Below, piece by piece: positions 35,346-48,672 of a stretch of 64,000 nucleotides of DNA (its first letter is position 1; each line of letters opens with the position of its first letter). Below the pieces are notes generated by a model that did no database searches, was not told the DNA's origin, and was given only the letters and a program-made list of their open reading frames with translations. Location of the stretch: positions 10,103,662 to 10,167,661 of the forward strand of contig JAKSZU010000002.1 of assembly GCA_026018925.1 (NCBI GenBank), read 5' to 3'. The position numbers and the translations under genes were made by a program. This DNA is from Tupaia tana (Eukaryota > Chordata > Mammalia > Scandentia > Tupaiidae).

Positions 35346-37045
35346 CGGCGACTGCTCCGTGTGCTTGAAACCATGATGGAAAATCTTCAAGGAAAATAGA
35401 CATTCTCAGTGTGTTCCTCGAGGCCATGGATAAGCTTTTGAAATATATTGGAGAGATTTCTTTTTCATCTCAAATAGCTTTGTGCTTCTCTTGGTTTGTT
35501 TTCCATGTTTTGGTTCAAAAGAGGAAATCCTGCATCGGTTCAGGAAGTTCAACCATCCAAAACAGCTCAGTGGTGCTCTGAGTTCTGTGTGGCTACTAGT
35601 TCGCTGTCTTTGGTTTCGATGAAGATCCAGTTCATTTTTGGGCTTTCAAGTTCTGTCAGAGTGATGAAAGGAGCCACAGTTCCGGCGTCAGCTAACTGAA
35701 GTTATAGCCCCAATGTATTGGGATAGACTTGAAGTTTAAGATATTAGTCATGCGAAGGGGGCGAGTTGGCAGAGCTTATAAATGGGTAGGCCGACCACAT
35801 TCCCAACGCCTCCCTGGGCTGTTCCACTTAGTCCGTGCACTGTCAAGGAGGACGTATCTGTGTCCTGGCTTTGGAGACGCAGGGCTGAGGCTGGGAGACC
35901 ACAGCCTGGCTCTCCTTTCACATAGCCAAATCGAGTTTGATATCTAGATTATAAACGGGTCCCCTTTCTTCCACAAAGTGCTCGAGTCCTTCAAAACAAG
36001 TCCATGACACATGCCACCCAGATCACTTTATAACCCGCAGGAAACCCTGCTGAACCTCTGTGGTTACTTTGTGACTATCCTGGTCCTCTGGCCAAGGAGC
36101 CTCTCGTTTCTGGTGGTTGAGGAGCCGCAGTCAGCCAGGCAGGCAGTGGGGAAGCTGGGCCTTCGTTTGTCGGGAACGGTTCTTCAGCCTCTGCGTGTGA
36201 AAGTTGAGAAATGGTCTCTTAACTCTCTTCTGTCCTCCTTCTTACGACCTGGAGTGGCTCCGGAAGGCTCTCTCCAAAGCTAATGCCAAGCACAGGGTCG
36301 TTTCTAGCCAGTGCCCACGTGCCTCCCCTGCTCACGGCAGTGCAGTGGGTTTCTCACCTGCTTCAAACCTCCTAACACAGACTCTATAACGCGCCAGCCT
36401 GGTCTGGTTGGCAGAGTGGAACACAACGTAATGCAGATGCCAGTCAGAGTCCTGCTCCCAGATGTGTCACTTCACCGCCCAGGAAATGAGACTTTAAAGC
36501 TGTTGTTAGGGCTTCTAAGTGCTTGCTAGAATGCCATGGTTGGGAAAAAAAAACAAAAAGGTCACACTTTTTCCTTTCCAGGTCATTTTTCTTCCAGAAT
36601 AAAGAACAAAACAAAAGTTTCGTTTTGTTTTTCGAAGGATGTGGCCGTTGCATTGAGGATAGTGGCGGGGTGGTCCCTGTGCCTCACGCGTTTCTGCTTT
36701 GATTTTCACCTGTCCACCTCAGGTGGAGGCCAGCCTGGTGGCATCTCACAGGCACTGGTGCCATCGGCCCCTCCTCCCTGGGGACGATTGCATGGTGTGG
36801 ATGCTGGGGAAGGGAGGTGAGCCGGGCCCAGGTTCTACTGTGGGCTGGGCCTCTGATACAATATGGTGCCTTGGAAAAATCTCAGTTTTACATTGTTTTT
36901 ATTTGTAGTATTTTTGCTTTCCTTCTTTTTTGTTAATCAGCTTCACCGGGAGAATGTCTGTTTTATAATTCCTTCGAAGACCCAACTGTTAATTTCACCT
37001 TTTTATTATTTGTACAGTTTGTTTTGTTGCAGTCCCCTTCTCCCC
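35346..37045. other. Unique intron DNA
   Basis: No supported feature; 36540-36640 is a T/A-rich low-complexity patch. Confidence 0.55.
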
Positions 37046-37297
37046 AGGGTTTTTGCCATAGGGCATATGTGTTCGCAGAGAGAGGCAGAGAGAGACAGTG
37101 AAAGGGAAAGTGAGAAATCACCTCCCAGGGGAGATGGCCATGTCACAATCCCTTCTCCTTCATTCTCCTCCTGGGATTTTGGGCAGACATGTACACACAC
37201 CCAGCGTGATTTTCAAATCAGCAGGTCTGGGACTCGAACCATGGTCGACCATGTGGGAGTCCAGCACCACAACCACTGTACACCACCTGCTGGCCCC
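37046..37297 (-). mobile_element. SINE-A, older copy
   Basis: Full-length reverse copy; CACAATCCCTTCTCCTTCATTCTCC and GGGACTCGAACCATGG are well kept. Confidence 0.87.
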
Positions 37298-37815
37298 TTA
37301 GGTTACATTCTTAGATCAATTATTTCCAGCCTTCCTTCCTATCATAAATATTTATAGCTACAAATTTCCTTCTACGAACTTTATTAACTGCACCCCAGCA
37401 AATTCTGAAATGTGTATTTTAGTTATTATTCCATTCTTAGCGTTTTAGACGTTCATTGTTATTTCTTTGTTGACCCATCACTTACCTAGAGCCTTGCTTT
37501 TGAGTTTGAATCATGCTCGTGTTTTTGTCTCTGTATTGTCAGCTTCACATTTAACTGCAGAGTAGTCAGAGAATGTGGCCTGTATGGTGCTGATTCTTCG
37601 GATTTTATTGATACTTGCATTCTGGCCTTGTAAGAACTCAAGTTTGTAAATGTTTCATACATGCTGGAGAGAGTGTGGGCCTTAGCTAGAGGAAGCAGAG
37701 TCTTATAGGTGTTCACTGTTTGAAGTTTGGCGATCGTAATATTAACATATTCTAAAACGTAGGTAACTTTACCTCTGTTTGATCTATCAGTTGAGGAAGA
37801 GTAATGGAAGTTACT
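37298..37815. other. AT-rich intron DNA
   Basis: Possibly old LINE-1 3' sequence (TTGACCCATCACTTACCTAG, GTAGTCAGAGAATGTGGCC style), too decayed to call. Confidence 0.4.
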
Positions 37816-38040
37816 GGGGCTGGCTGTAAAGTGCTGCTCCAGAGAAGCCAGATCTACATGGCGACCATGTGTCACACTGCAGCCTGGCCAGCCTGAAATA
37901 CACTAGGCATGCCTGCTAGTGCCCAGGATCCCGGGGGCTAGGGGACTGGCAGAAGGGGACCATGGTCTGTCCTGTGGACAGTGCACCTCTCTCTCTCTCT
38001 CTCTCTCACATGCACACATGCACCTCTATTATGAAGAAGG
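37816..38040 (+). mobile_element. SINE-B-like, older copy
   Basis: Begins GGGGCTGGCTGTAAAGTGCTGC, with AGAAGCCAGATCTACATGGC, a CT run at 37988-38008 and a TATTATGAAGAAGG end. Confidence 0.5.
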
Positions 38041-38730
38041 AAATTTTTTAAATTTGCTTTGATTTGCCACTGATAGTTTTTTTAGTTTCTCCCTGTATTT
38101 CCAGATTTAAAAATATGTATACAAGAGACAATTTTATTGAATGCATATACATACTAATTTAGAGGTTTAAAAATCTTCATATGGAATCAAACCTTTCATT
38201 ATAGTACCAGGACTGTCTAAAATGCATGGCACACTTTGTCTCATGTGTGCTTTGTCTAATGTTCACATCCCAGCTCCAGTTTTCTTTCGGTTGCTATTTG
38301 CGGGCTGGACCTTTCGGTATCCCTTACTTTCAATTTCCCCGTGTTCTAATCATCGAGGCATGTCTCATAAGATACACGTAACTTGATTTTGCTTTTATCT
38401 GGTGTGCTTAGTTGCTTTTAAACTAGGGGCCTTAGTCTCTTTAAATTGATTGTAATTTATATTCAGTATTTGAGCTTCTTATGCCTTTTTTTAAAAATTT
38501 TTGTTCTTGTCTTGCACTTTTTTGCCCTTTTCCTTATATTAAAATGTCTTATAATTTGCTTTTTGTATTACATTGTATTTCTTTTTTTATTTGCTTAGAA
38601 CTTAGATCCTTTGTTTCAATTCTTTCCTTGATTACCCTTGAAATTTGATTAAGTTTACTTAACAGAGCCTAACTTTAGTGGTATGATCTTCTTCTAAACA
38701 ACTTGGGAATATTTTTAAAATAATTAACTT
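38041..38730. other. AT-rich intron DNA, possible LINE-1 ORF2 reverse remnant
   Basis: T-rich sequence such as TTTGCTTTTATCTGGTGTGCTTAGTTGC hints at an old reverse LINE-1; weak. Confidence 0.35.
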
Positions 38731-38942
38731 CTGTATTTCTTTCATAAGAGAAAGATACAGAGAGAGAGAGTCTCACTAGGGCCTCTACGCCATAATCCAC
38801 TCCCAGCCTTAACCAGCCAGTCGTTGGCCCATGTGTGGCCACCTGGCGTGTACAGAGAGGTCTTGGGTGTGAACTGGGCACCCTCCATAGAGCTCAGCAT
38901 TGTGGAGTGCTGCATAGTCATTGCACAGCTGTGACTGGACCC
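38731..38942 (-). mobile_element. SINE-B-like, older copy
   Basis: Reverse copy: CTGTATTTCTTTCATAAGAGAAAG tail, then a GA tract, ending near GTGACTGGACCC. Confidence 0.5.
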
Positions 38943-38971
38943 CGTGGAAACCCTGCCCGCTAATTTAGATA

Positions 38972-39200
38972 GCCCTTCTCCTCTCTTGTAATCCAGGGAG
39001 CTGGATCCCACGTGGCTGACCATGGTTCAAATCTCTCAGCAGCTTGAAAAATACATTGGGTGTGTGCATGCATGTCCCAAGTCCTGACAGGATGGAGAAA
39101 TGGAGGGAAGAGGATTATACCTTGACCACGCTCCATGTAGGGTTGCTTTCTCTCTCTCTCTCACGGGAAAGTGCGTGTACCCTCCGGTATTAGGAAAAAA
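38972..39200 (+). mobile_element. SINE-A-related, older copy
   Basis: GCTGGATCCCACGTGGCTGACCATGGTTCAAATC, body with GGATGGAGAAATGGAGGGAAGAGG, CT run, A-rich end. Head poorly kept. Confidence 0.7.
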
Positions 39201-42200
39201 TCTACTAACTAATGCATTCATTGAACTTTTTATTTCAACTTTTTTTATTTATCGAAGTCATATTTGTTATTTTTCAAATATACCTGATCATTTATTGGTA
39301 GTCTTTTTCGTTCACTTTTGTGTTTCTGTTTTTAAATGTGTTTAAATGTTTTCTAACGCTTACTCCGCGTTTGTGTCTGATAACTGCAGTACTTGAAGTG
39401 CGCGGTGCTCTGCCCCTGCTGTCTGTACTTACGTGTGCTCAGGAGCTGTTGATCACGAGCTCGTTTGGGTGTGGGAAACTTGGATCCTCCCGAGAGAAAC
39501 TGCATTCGCTTCTATCGGAAATGGGGGGCGCTAGTGTCCTGGTGCCACTTCCTCCTGTCCAGACCTCCTGGCTGAGTCTACAACGGAGTCTGTTGTTTGG
39601 TTTTATTAGAGGTCTGTGGTTTTTCCTCACTTCCTGATCCATTGACAATTCAACAAGTTATATTTTATGCTGAGTCTTGTTTTTCAGCTTGACTCCTTAA
39701 AGTAATAGTCATTTTTGCTGATGACAAAGTATTTTAATAGTATAATAGGTTTTTTCCTTCTTTTCTTCTTTTTTCTTCTCTCCTTTCTCTCTCTCTCTCC
39801 CCTTTCTCCTTTGTTTCAGTGGCATGAGACCTGGACCCTGCCGAGTGAGCCTCGCTGGTCCTTAGTCTCAGCAGGATAGCCAGGAAGACCCATGCTTGTC
39901 TCTTCCGGACCCAGAACAGCAGCAAGGAAAACACGTATAATAGGGAGCTTCATTGTGAGAATATGCAAGAGTATCTCCCGCTAGTTTCCAACAGTTTATA
40001 TTTTAGATTATCAAGAAGAGTTCAGTGGGAATTTATTTAGCGTTTGTCATATGCTGGGCTCCGGGCCAGACCAGAGGTCCAGAGATGAGTAGGAGTCTTT
40101 CTCCTGGCAGGGAGACTCGCTGAGACAACAACCTGATGAGAGTGGTGTTCAGTGGGGACGGGGTGCTGCCTTCAGGTGAGACTGCGAGGTGGACCCAGGA
40201 AGAAAGCACAGTGATCTTGACCTCAGCCTCAGAGGAGGAGGAGTCCACGAGGAAAAGGTGTCCCATTCTGGCATTCTCATCTTCCTCACCCATCTCTCCA
40301 GCCGTTGACGAAGTGCCCTCTGGAGCAGCGGTCGATGTGCATTCCTGGCCCCACCCGCAGAGGCTGGAACCAGACCCAGTGGGTGGGGTGTAGGAATCTT
40401 CCATCTTCATCCGCATCTAGGCCCATGCAGGTGGTCCGTGGACCACACAGAGAGTCATGCTGGGTGTTTCTTCATGAGGAGGTGATGAGGCTGGCATGAC
40501 AGGTCAGAAGTAAGTGCCAGCCCACCGAGCTACTCTGCAGACTCCAGCACGAAGCACCATCCTTGGTCTCAGGGCAGCACCGAGATTTAATCTCATGAAG
40601 TGCTGTGGTTTATTTCCAGAAAGCTGTGAGTACTCCAGGGAAGGTGAGTGATCAGCAACAGGAAGTCAAAGTCTGTAACAGACTCAGGAGCGGGGCAGGC
40701 TAACCCTGGACTCTCAGCAAACCTTAGAGAAGAGATGTGGGCAAAGGTAGCAGCCTGCCCTGGTGGGGCCCCCGGCAGATATGGCGTGGTGTCTGTGCTG
40801 TCGATCCACAGGTTAGAGGTTCTTGGTGAAGGCGTCTCAGCAGAGTGGAAAGAACACACATGCCCTTTGGGGTCCCAGCCCTGCCATCTATCAGCTTGCA
40901 GGACAAGTCACAGCAGCCACCTGGTTCTGTTTGCTCCGTGGAGTGGGAGTGGGTGTGGGTGTGATGATACTACCTGAGGGGCCGTCTGACCTGCAGAGTG
41001 CCAGTGCATGCCTGGCTTCCTGGCCACCGGAAGTGCTCCTGGCTGGGACCCAGGAATGGGGGAGAGGGAACAGGCTATGTCAGGTTTGACCCCGGAGCTG
41101 TGGTTCGCTGATCTCTGGTCTAGCGTTACGAATCACTAATTTGCTTTAAATGTAACAGAATAAAGTCTCTCTGTGCTCTCTTGCCCTGGTTGCGGAGGAT
41201 ACCAGCACTTGTCTTGCAGACACGCCGATGGGTTGTCCTTCCCAGCTCCCTTGCAGCTAGCAGGGTCGTGTGCCCGAGCTGTGGTCAGTGCCGTGGGGAG
41301 GACGCTATGTGACCCCACCAGGCCTGGAGCCCAGGTCCGTTTCTCCTCACGACCCCTTCCTCCTCCCTCTCTTCTTTCCCTCTCCGGCTGGTGAAGAACC
41401 CTGCAGCCCTTAAGGGTGGTGGAGTCTTCGGAGGACAAAGATCAGGTCCTGGAGCCTGCGGGGAGGCGGGCCCTCCTCTAGCCCTGCCTTCTCCACCAGG
41501 TAACCTGTGTGGGACTCCGGGCGCTGAGTGGGATGTTGGCTCTCTGCTCAACCGCCGCATCAGGGTGCGGCTGTTCCTTCCAGCTCTCTCTCCCGGCCTC
41601 CCTGACTAGCCCTGCAGGATGTTTCCTGGCTGGGGGAGCTCGGGGGCTGCAGGCCTGGCCTCGAGGTGAGGAAGCAGGTGCCTTCCAGACGCCCCCCTCC
41701 CATCTGCTGTACCGGCTGCCCACGGCTTGCTGTCCCATCCACACCTCTGGGGCTCCTCTCCTCCAGACACCTCTGCTCCGTCCCAGGCTGTGGCCACCCA
41801 CGGCGCTCTCATCTCGTGCCATTCCCTTTTCCCAGACTGCTTTTCCATTTTTTACCTTAGGGTGCCACTTAGAGCCATTCCAGAGGTAGCTCCTTGCCCC
41901 TCCGTCCGCCCAGGGCAGGGCTGGCTCCCTCTGCCCGACTGCCCTGAGCAGGCGGCCTGGGTCTGCTGCCACCCTCCTCATTAGCCCGCGTGGCTTGGGG
42001 ACACACGCTGCCCTGCTGCCTGACTGCATCAGCCAGTGTGTGCCATCCAGTGAGCAAGTCACTGAGAAGGGGGTAAGGGACACTGTCACCCCTTTGTAAT
42101 TGTGACTGGGCCAACCCTAAACTGACCGTGCCAGAAGACCAAGCCCCTGCCTCCTGACAGTGCTGCGCCTGGTGACTCATGATGCGGGCTCCTGGCCTCT

Positions 42201-43055
42201 CTCCCCCTCACGGCCCCCAGGGGTGGTCATTTGGCAGTGCCTTGGCCCTGCCGGAGCTGCTGCGGCAGGTCTGTGATGCCCAGAAAGCAGACCCTGCCTG
42301 CCCTGCTGTCTGCACCTGGGCTGCGCCATGCGCACACTCCCGGCTGGGGCTGTGACCTGGAACTTGAGAGGAGCAGGCCGGGCCCTGGCTGCAGGCCATC
42401 CTTGCACATGCTGACGTCCATCGTGCAGGTGGCCCGCCCAGCTGTCCTGGCCTCCTCGGCACAGCTGTGTCGTCAGCCCGGCTGGCTCTGGGGGCAGCTG
42501 GCACAAGCACAGGCCGGGCAGCGAGGGGCCAGGGCCGGGCTCCTGTCAAGGGCGCGGTGCGGACCCTGCCAGGCCAGAGCGGGGCCAGTACCTGCCCCCC
42601 ACCCCAGCCAAATGGACCCTCCCACTGTCTTCCTTTTTTTTTTTTTTTCCTTGCTTAAAACATAGCCAAGAAAGGAAGCTTATTTAGATTAGGTGAGGAA
42701 AAGGCAAAGTTTCTTACTGGTCTTGGTAGCTTTTGAGAAATACAGAGTGATGCTAATGGGAGTTTATCGGGGAGAGATCAGTAAGAGCTTTGAAAGGCCT
42801 CGATGTTCTCTTCTCTGAGTTCCAAATAAAGCAGAGTAACTCTGGGGCTGGCACTCGCTGGGCCATCACCGGACTTGTGAGGGGTGTGGTGCAGGGCCTT
42901 AGAGTAAATGGGTTTAAAGATCCCTACACTTAAATCGTGCGGCGATTTTAACTGTGAGTGGTGTGCATCCTGCTCAGCACGCCCTTTAAATGTCACACTG
43001 AGTCAGCGCTGGACTCTGAAATGTGTTCGGGGAAATTTAAAAGAAAGTCAGGAGG
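39201..43055. other. Unique intron DNA, GC-rich at 41160-42600
   Basis: Apart from the MIR listed, no repeat recognised. The GC-rich part has overlapping open frames on both strands but no recognisable protein or CpG-island density like that at exon 1. Confidence 0.5.
40830..40980 (+). mobile_element. MIR remnant
   Basis: CCCAGCCCTGCCATCTATCAGCTTGCAGGACAAGTCACAGC and GATGATACTACCTG fit the MIR core. Confidence 0.55.
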
Positions 43056-43167
43056 GTCCGGGGTTGGTACCCCAGGGTCTCCCTCTGCAGAGCACATGTG
43101 TGAGCCAGCAGTGTGGGCCGGCTGGGACTGGGGCTGGAGATGAGCACATCGGGGAGACCCTACTCAG

Positions 43168-43266
43168 GGTCTCTCTCTCTCTTGCTATCTGTCTCTCTCT
43201 CGCCATCTGTCTCTCTCTGCCTCTCTTTCTTTCATGGAAAAAGAAAAAAAAAAGAAAGAAAGAAAG
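43168..43266. repeat. CT-rich tract then GAAA-rich tract
   Basis: Imperfect CTCTCT with TTGCTATCTGT and CGCCATCTGT variants, then TTTCTTTCATGG and A/G-rich DNA. It may be the end of a decayed SINE-B starting near 43050. Confidence 0.6.
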
Positions 43267-43339
43267 GCGCCAGAGCGGGAGCATGGTGCTCATCTTTGGA
43301 TATTTTCTATGACCTTGGGTGTGGGTCTGATTAATCAGG

Positions 43340-43455
43340 GAGCAGCTGTCGATGGGAGGAGCACAGGTCTGAGTCGGAGCCCCACCCAAGTTGCCCATGT
43401 GTGACTGGGGACCTCTGGTCAATCTCTGCACCTCTCTTTCCTTCTCCAAGGAAAG
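43340..43455 (+). mobile_element. MIR remnant
   Basis: GAGCACAGGTCTGAGTCGGAGCCCC then GACCTCTGGTCAATCTCTGCACCTC matches the MIR order. Confidence 0.5.
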
Positions 43456-44063
43456 CAGTCAGTTACCAGCTGACTGAAGGTTCTCCACTCTCTACCGCTC
43501 CACGGCCGAGCTGGTATTCAGAGGCCGATGGGTTTCGTTCCTGTCCCAGATGGAACCCCGGGTTGCCATGTTTATGTGAGAATGGGGGGATATCCTGGGA
43601 TGAAACCAACTTAGAACATGGAGATGTTGGTTGCTGATGGCAGGAGGGACCCTCCCCTTTCTTCCTGGTGGGCTTGCTGCACTGTAAATGGGGTGGTCAG
43701 GAAGTGGGAATGGGTGAGGCCGCTGCCCCTCGGGAGCAGGTGCCCGCTCGACCTCTTTAACATCTACTCTGGATCCCGGGGCCTCATACACAATACAAGT
43801 GGGGGTTCTGCACAGGCCGTGTGCACAGTGGCATGGTGGACGGAGGCAGGGGTCCCATGCCTGGGCTTCAGAACAAAGGTACCGATTCCGCCATCTAACC
43901 CAGTCTCCGAGGCAGCGCCACTGATAGGACTGTCACAGGACAGTAGCAGAGGGGGTGGGCAGGTGACCTGGGAGTCTCAGGCTTTCCCTTTCAACAGTGA
44001 CCACTGGGACCAGACCATCAAGTCAGCAACGTGGAGAGAAAAACGGTCTTAAAACCCCACTCT

Positions 44064-44313
44064 GGGCAAGAGGTGGTGGGTGGTTAAGGCTCTGGGTCTC
44101 ACGTGACCAACAGTATGGTCTGACTGCTCAACACAGCTGTTTGAAAAACACACCGAGCGTGTGTGCGTGTGTGTGTGCATGTATGTTCAAAGTGCTGAGA
44201 GGAGAAAGGAGGAAAAGGGACTTCAGCGTGGCCATCCCCATGATGATTTCTCACTTTCCCTCTTTTTTTCTCTCCAGTGAGCACGCATGCCCTATGGAAA
44301 AAAATCTAAGAAA
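44064..44313 (+). mobile_element. SINE-A, older copy
   Basis: GGGCAAGAGGTGGTGGGTGG head, CTGAGAGGAGAAAGGAGGAAAAGGG body, CCCTATGG tail. Confidence 0.82.
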
Positions 44314-44458
44314 AATCCTACTCTCTGTGCAGACATTTTTGCCTCAACTATCCAATTATTAATCCTAGAAAATTACACTTAATATTCAACTTAAAATTCA
44401 AAGCACTTAGAAATTTTAAAGTAATTCTGAGATCACGTCTGGTCTACCTACAGTGCTA

Positions 44459-44662
44459 AGGGCGGTAGGGCACGGTTGTGTGTACCAGAGCCACAGGGAG
44501 GTCCGGGTTTGGACCCTCGGGTGACCTGAACACGCCAGACACACTCATACATGCCCTTGATCCTGGCTGGCTAGGAACTTGGGGAGGATCACAGTGTGGT
44601 CAAACCTTTCAAGGGCACTGCCCCCACCCCCACCTCTCGTTCATGAAAGAAATAAAAATACA
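44459..44662 (+). mobile_element. SINE-B-like, older copy
   Basis: Starts AGGGCGGTAGGGCACGGTTG and ends CTCGTTCATGAAAGAAATAAAAATAC, the SINE-B tail type. Confidence 0.5.
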
Positions 44663-46046
44663 AATCTTTTAAAAAGATTGCATCTCTTTTGGGGGCCTAT
44701 ACCATTTCTTTTGTGGGTTTTTAACTTAGGCTGTATTTGTACCAAAACATAAAAAATAAGTGTGGGAGTCTGTGCTTTCTTGTTTTCTGTAAAGTAATTC
44801 AGAGATGACATTTGGGGATTTCAAATAATGGGAGACATTAGATGCCTTCCCCGTCGGGGTGTTTGCTGGGCCTGTGTCGTAGTGAAATGGCTATCTGCCC
44901 TCCTCACCCTCACGACTGCAGCTTTATCCTTCCTGGCCTGGCGGCAGGTGCTTTGGCAGGTGTGCGTGGAGATACAACGGTGTCATTTTTCTTGGCCTCA
45001 TGATGCAGAAGTAGGGGCTGGGCACGGGGCTGAGAAGGGGCTGCACGTCCAGTGCGGGTGCAGTCGTCCTCAGCAGCTTCAATGGGTCCTTGGGAAATAT
45101 TTCTTTATTATTGCTCAGGTGACGTGGAGGCAGGTTTGCTGAAATGCGGTTTTCTCTGACTCACCTCAGCACAGTGCTGTCCATGCTGAAAGCCCAAAAC
45201 GGCCTCTGTAGGAGCTAGCTATGGCTGGGGCTGGGAGGGTGCCCTCCTGGCCAGAAGGAAAGCAGTGGAACAGAACCTTAGTCCTGAGTCTTAGGACCAT
45301 GCGCACAGTCAGACAGTGTGGGCTTTCCAGTCCTCGGCTCTGAAAGCTTCTGATGCCTCGAGGTGCTGTCAGGTTTCTGGAGTTGGAGCCCCAGTCCTCA
45401 CGTGCTAATGCGATTGAGGCTGTTGAAGTCCAGCAGAGAAGAGGGACCCCCATCCTCAGGACTGCGCCCTCACCCACAGTCCCCAGCGACTCTGAGGGGG
45501 CGGTGAGGCCCCTGGGCCCCGAGAGCCCAGGCCTCTTTGATCCGCCATTCTCCTCTCCACTCCATGTGAGTTCAGGCTCAGATGCTTCCCGGCGGGGCCC
45601 AGGCCTGGTGCACACACAGGGTGGCTCTGATTTCACCGTGCGCCTGCCAAATGGACTGGCTGGGCAACGCACGGCACAAGATGAAAGAGGACGTGTGTGT
45701 CTCCGGCCCGTGGGGAGGGACGCCGTAAACCGATGCCTCTGGGACACAACAGAAGGGAGCGGGTGCCAGGCGCTCCTGCCCTGCAGTGCGGGCACAGCAC
45801 CTCTCCGGGGACTGAGGGGCTCGGGGCAAGCCAGCGTGTGCATTTCACATCGAAGAGCTTTCAGAGGGACGCTCGGTAGACACTGCTGAAAATGAGTTCC
45901 CTGTCATTGTCCTCCGGCGAGCATTTCCACGCACTCACGAGGAAGCCACGTAGTGGTTAAAAATATCACATAGCCAGGGTAGATGAGGAAATGAGCTGGA
46001 GGCTAATCAAATTAATTTGGCACTGATTTTAAAAAATCAATTAAAG
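44663..46046. other. Unique intron DNA
   Basis: 45350-45890 has long open frames on both strands from base composition only. Confidence 0.5.
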
Positions 46047-46312
46047 AGTCACCAGCGGATGGCATAATGGTTACCTCACCGGACTCCCATGTAGTTGACC
46101 ATGGTTTGAGTCCCAGACCTGGTGGCTTAAACTCACGCTGGCCGTGTGTGAGTGTGTGCCGAAGATCCTAAGAGAAGAATGGAAAAGAAGGGATTGCACC
46201 GTGGCCATCCCCTCTGGGGGGTGATTTCTCACTTTCTGTCTCTCTGTCTTTGTCTCTTCAGCAAGCACACACACCCTAGAGCAAAGATATCTCTTTCTCT
46301 TAAAAACAACAA
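46047..46312 (+). mobile_element. SINE-A, middle-aged copy
   Basis: Full length from AGTCACCAGCGGATGGCATAATGG to AGAGCAAAGATATCTCTTT; moderate divergence. Confidence 0.88.
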
Positions 46313-48483
46313 CAAAAACCAAACAAGCCAAATATACTACAAAACCAAACAAAAGTCATATAAAATCGTCTGTGTATTTATCAGCTCTGTAATTAGACAA
46401 TGACGATTCATTGTACAATTTTGAGGAAAGGACGTTCTGGATCTGAACTGGTTCAGTGTAGCCTATTGGCAAGGACGTGGTCTTACTCGTGTGAACATGA
46501 GCAAATTGTTCTGTCTGAGGTTTGCTGAGCTCTGGTTTTTTGGCTGTGGGAATAGTAATGGTTGTAGAGTTGATGGGAGGCTTGTGTAAATAATGCTTGC
46601 AAAATGCGGATTGTGCTGTCCGCAAGGTGTGAGCGAAGCACCTGGTGACGATGGTGGCTGCTGGTAGCACGGTAGTCGGCATGGGGGACGTTGCCACCGA
46701 GGGCAGCTTGGACATGGAAACTAGGGGTGATGCCGAACCCCAGGTCTGAAGTAGTGTCAGGCAGGGCGCCAAGATCCAGTACGGAGGACGTGGTGAGTCC
46801 ACCCTCTGGAGCTGGTGTACACCGAGCTCAGTATTAAAGACTAAGGAAAGACCCAGGGTAGAAGGTCCGGGCTGTGAATTCTGGCAAGATGCCCCACGTC
46901 TCCGTGATTCAATCATGGCAGAATTAAGACTCCCTCCGGCACTGTGGCTCCGAGGGCTGAACGAGAAACACACAGGCTCTGCCCAGCGTGGGGAAGGCCT
47001 GGCTCAGGCTCCTCTCCTCCTTCTTGCTCTCAGTCACTGTGGGACCCCGCCTCGCCCAGAGCCCCATGCTGTGTTGGCTGCAGCCGGGGCTGAGGGACGG
47101 CACAGAGCCTCAGACTTGCCTAAAACCAGGGTGATCCCAGGGCTGGGTTGGACCAGAGCACTCAGTAGGAGCTGAAGGCTGCTGGGAGACGGGCTGGACC
47201 CCTGCAGCCCTGAGCACGCCCTGACTCACCGTTCACATAGAGAAAACCACGTGCTTTCTGCATTCAGTCACCATCGTTCGGGAACAAGAGGCACTATCGG
47301 TAGAGCCATCGTCCCAGCAGGTTCTGAGTCTGAGGACAAGACTGCGTTACTCAAGCTTGCTTTGCCTCCTACCCTCCCTGCTCCCTGCAGAGCCAGCACG
47401 TGCCTTACAAAGCAGACCTCTCTCTGCAGCCTCCCGCACGCGCCCTCCAGCCACCCCTGCCTTCAGGTGGCCACCAGCCAAGCGGGGCTCCTGGGCCTAC
47501 CCCCCGAGGCCCCACACTGCCTGCCCCGCTGCCCCCTGGGCTGAGGTGCTGCGACTGCCTAGTTTGAGGGATGTGCCAGACACGGCTCTCCGGGAGTGAG
47601 ATGAAGTGGACTACAGGTCCTCCAGCTTTGCGAGTCCCCAGGGAACTGTGCAGGAGGCCGAGCCCAAGCCCTTGGCTGGGCCCTGATACCACCCTTAGTG
47701 CAGATTTCTGATGTGGGTGGATGTCACTCAGCTCTGCAGACGTGCCGGCCAAGCAGCGGCCGCCTGGGTCCTGAGCCTTCTCCAGCAGTTGCCCTGAGGG
47801 CCGTGCCTTGTGCCATCCCCAGAAATGTGCAGATTTGTTCATTCAAGAGCAGGTGTCGAGCAGCCAGGGTGCCTAGGCTGGTCCTAGGTGCTGGGCAGGG
47901 CACCCTCCCACATGGGCAGTCACAGGTCCCGCCCTTCCTGAGCTCCCGCACGGGCTTCCGGCTTCTGTTACTCCGCCCATGACGCCCCGCACCCTCTCCG
48001 CTCACCCTCCCTCCTTCCTTCCCCACCTGGGCTGCTCATCTGAAGTGTCTCTGTGGCCCTCCCGCCATGCTCCTGCCGGTGAACCGCACCTCACATTCTC
48101 CATTCCCCAGCCTCCGTCTTGCCTCGTCCCCGTCCCCGTCCCCGTCCCCTCTCACTCCGCTTCTCCAGACTGGTCTCTGCACACGTCCAGCCTGCTGCCC
48201 CTCAGAGCCCCTCCCTCACTCTACGCAAATCCCTCCTCTCCACTTCCCTGAGGAAATGGGAAACCTGGAATAAGCCTGCTTCCTGGTTTCCTGCGTATGT
48301 TGTAATGGAAGGTCTGACACTGCCTCTGTGGAGACCATCCCTCCACCTGTGCTTGGGGTGACCCTCCTGACTTCTCAGGGGAGTCCCACCTTCCCACCAC
48401 GTCCTCGGCCGCTGGGTCTCCAGTCCTGCTCGTTTTCACTTCTTGCATAACTGTCCAGTCTCTGATGAAGCCGAACACACGCA
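46313..48483. other. Unique intron DNA
   Basis: A 205-codon minus-strand open frame at 46356-46973 matches nothing I know; CCCCGTCCCCGTCCCCGTCC at 48126-48148 is a short tandem repeat. Confidence 0.5.
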
Positions 48484-48672
48484 GGTGAGCACAACTGGGC
48501 ACACTTCAGTCTGTGTGTTCACGTGAGCACAACTGGCACACTTCAGTCTGCGTGTTCACGTGAGCACAACTGGCACACTTCAGTCTGCGTGTTCACATGA
48601 GCACATCTGGGCACACTTCAGTCTGCGTGTTCACGTGAGCACATCTGGGCACACTTCAGTCTGCGTGTTCAC
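48484..48672. repeat. Minisatellite, unit 37-38 bp
   Basis: Five near-identical copies of GTGAGCACAACTGG(G)CACACTTCAGTCTGCGTGTTCAC, in direct contact without spacers. Confidence 0.93.

Noticed and set aside
46356-46973. 205-codon minus-strand open frame
   Set aside because: Threonine/serine-rich sequence with no family match from memory and no splice or promoter support; kept only as unexplained.
48484-48672. CRISPR-like array
   Set aside because: Units touch each other with no unique spacers, and the host is a mammal.
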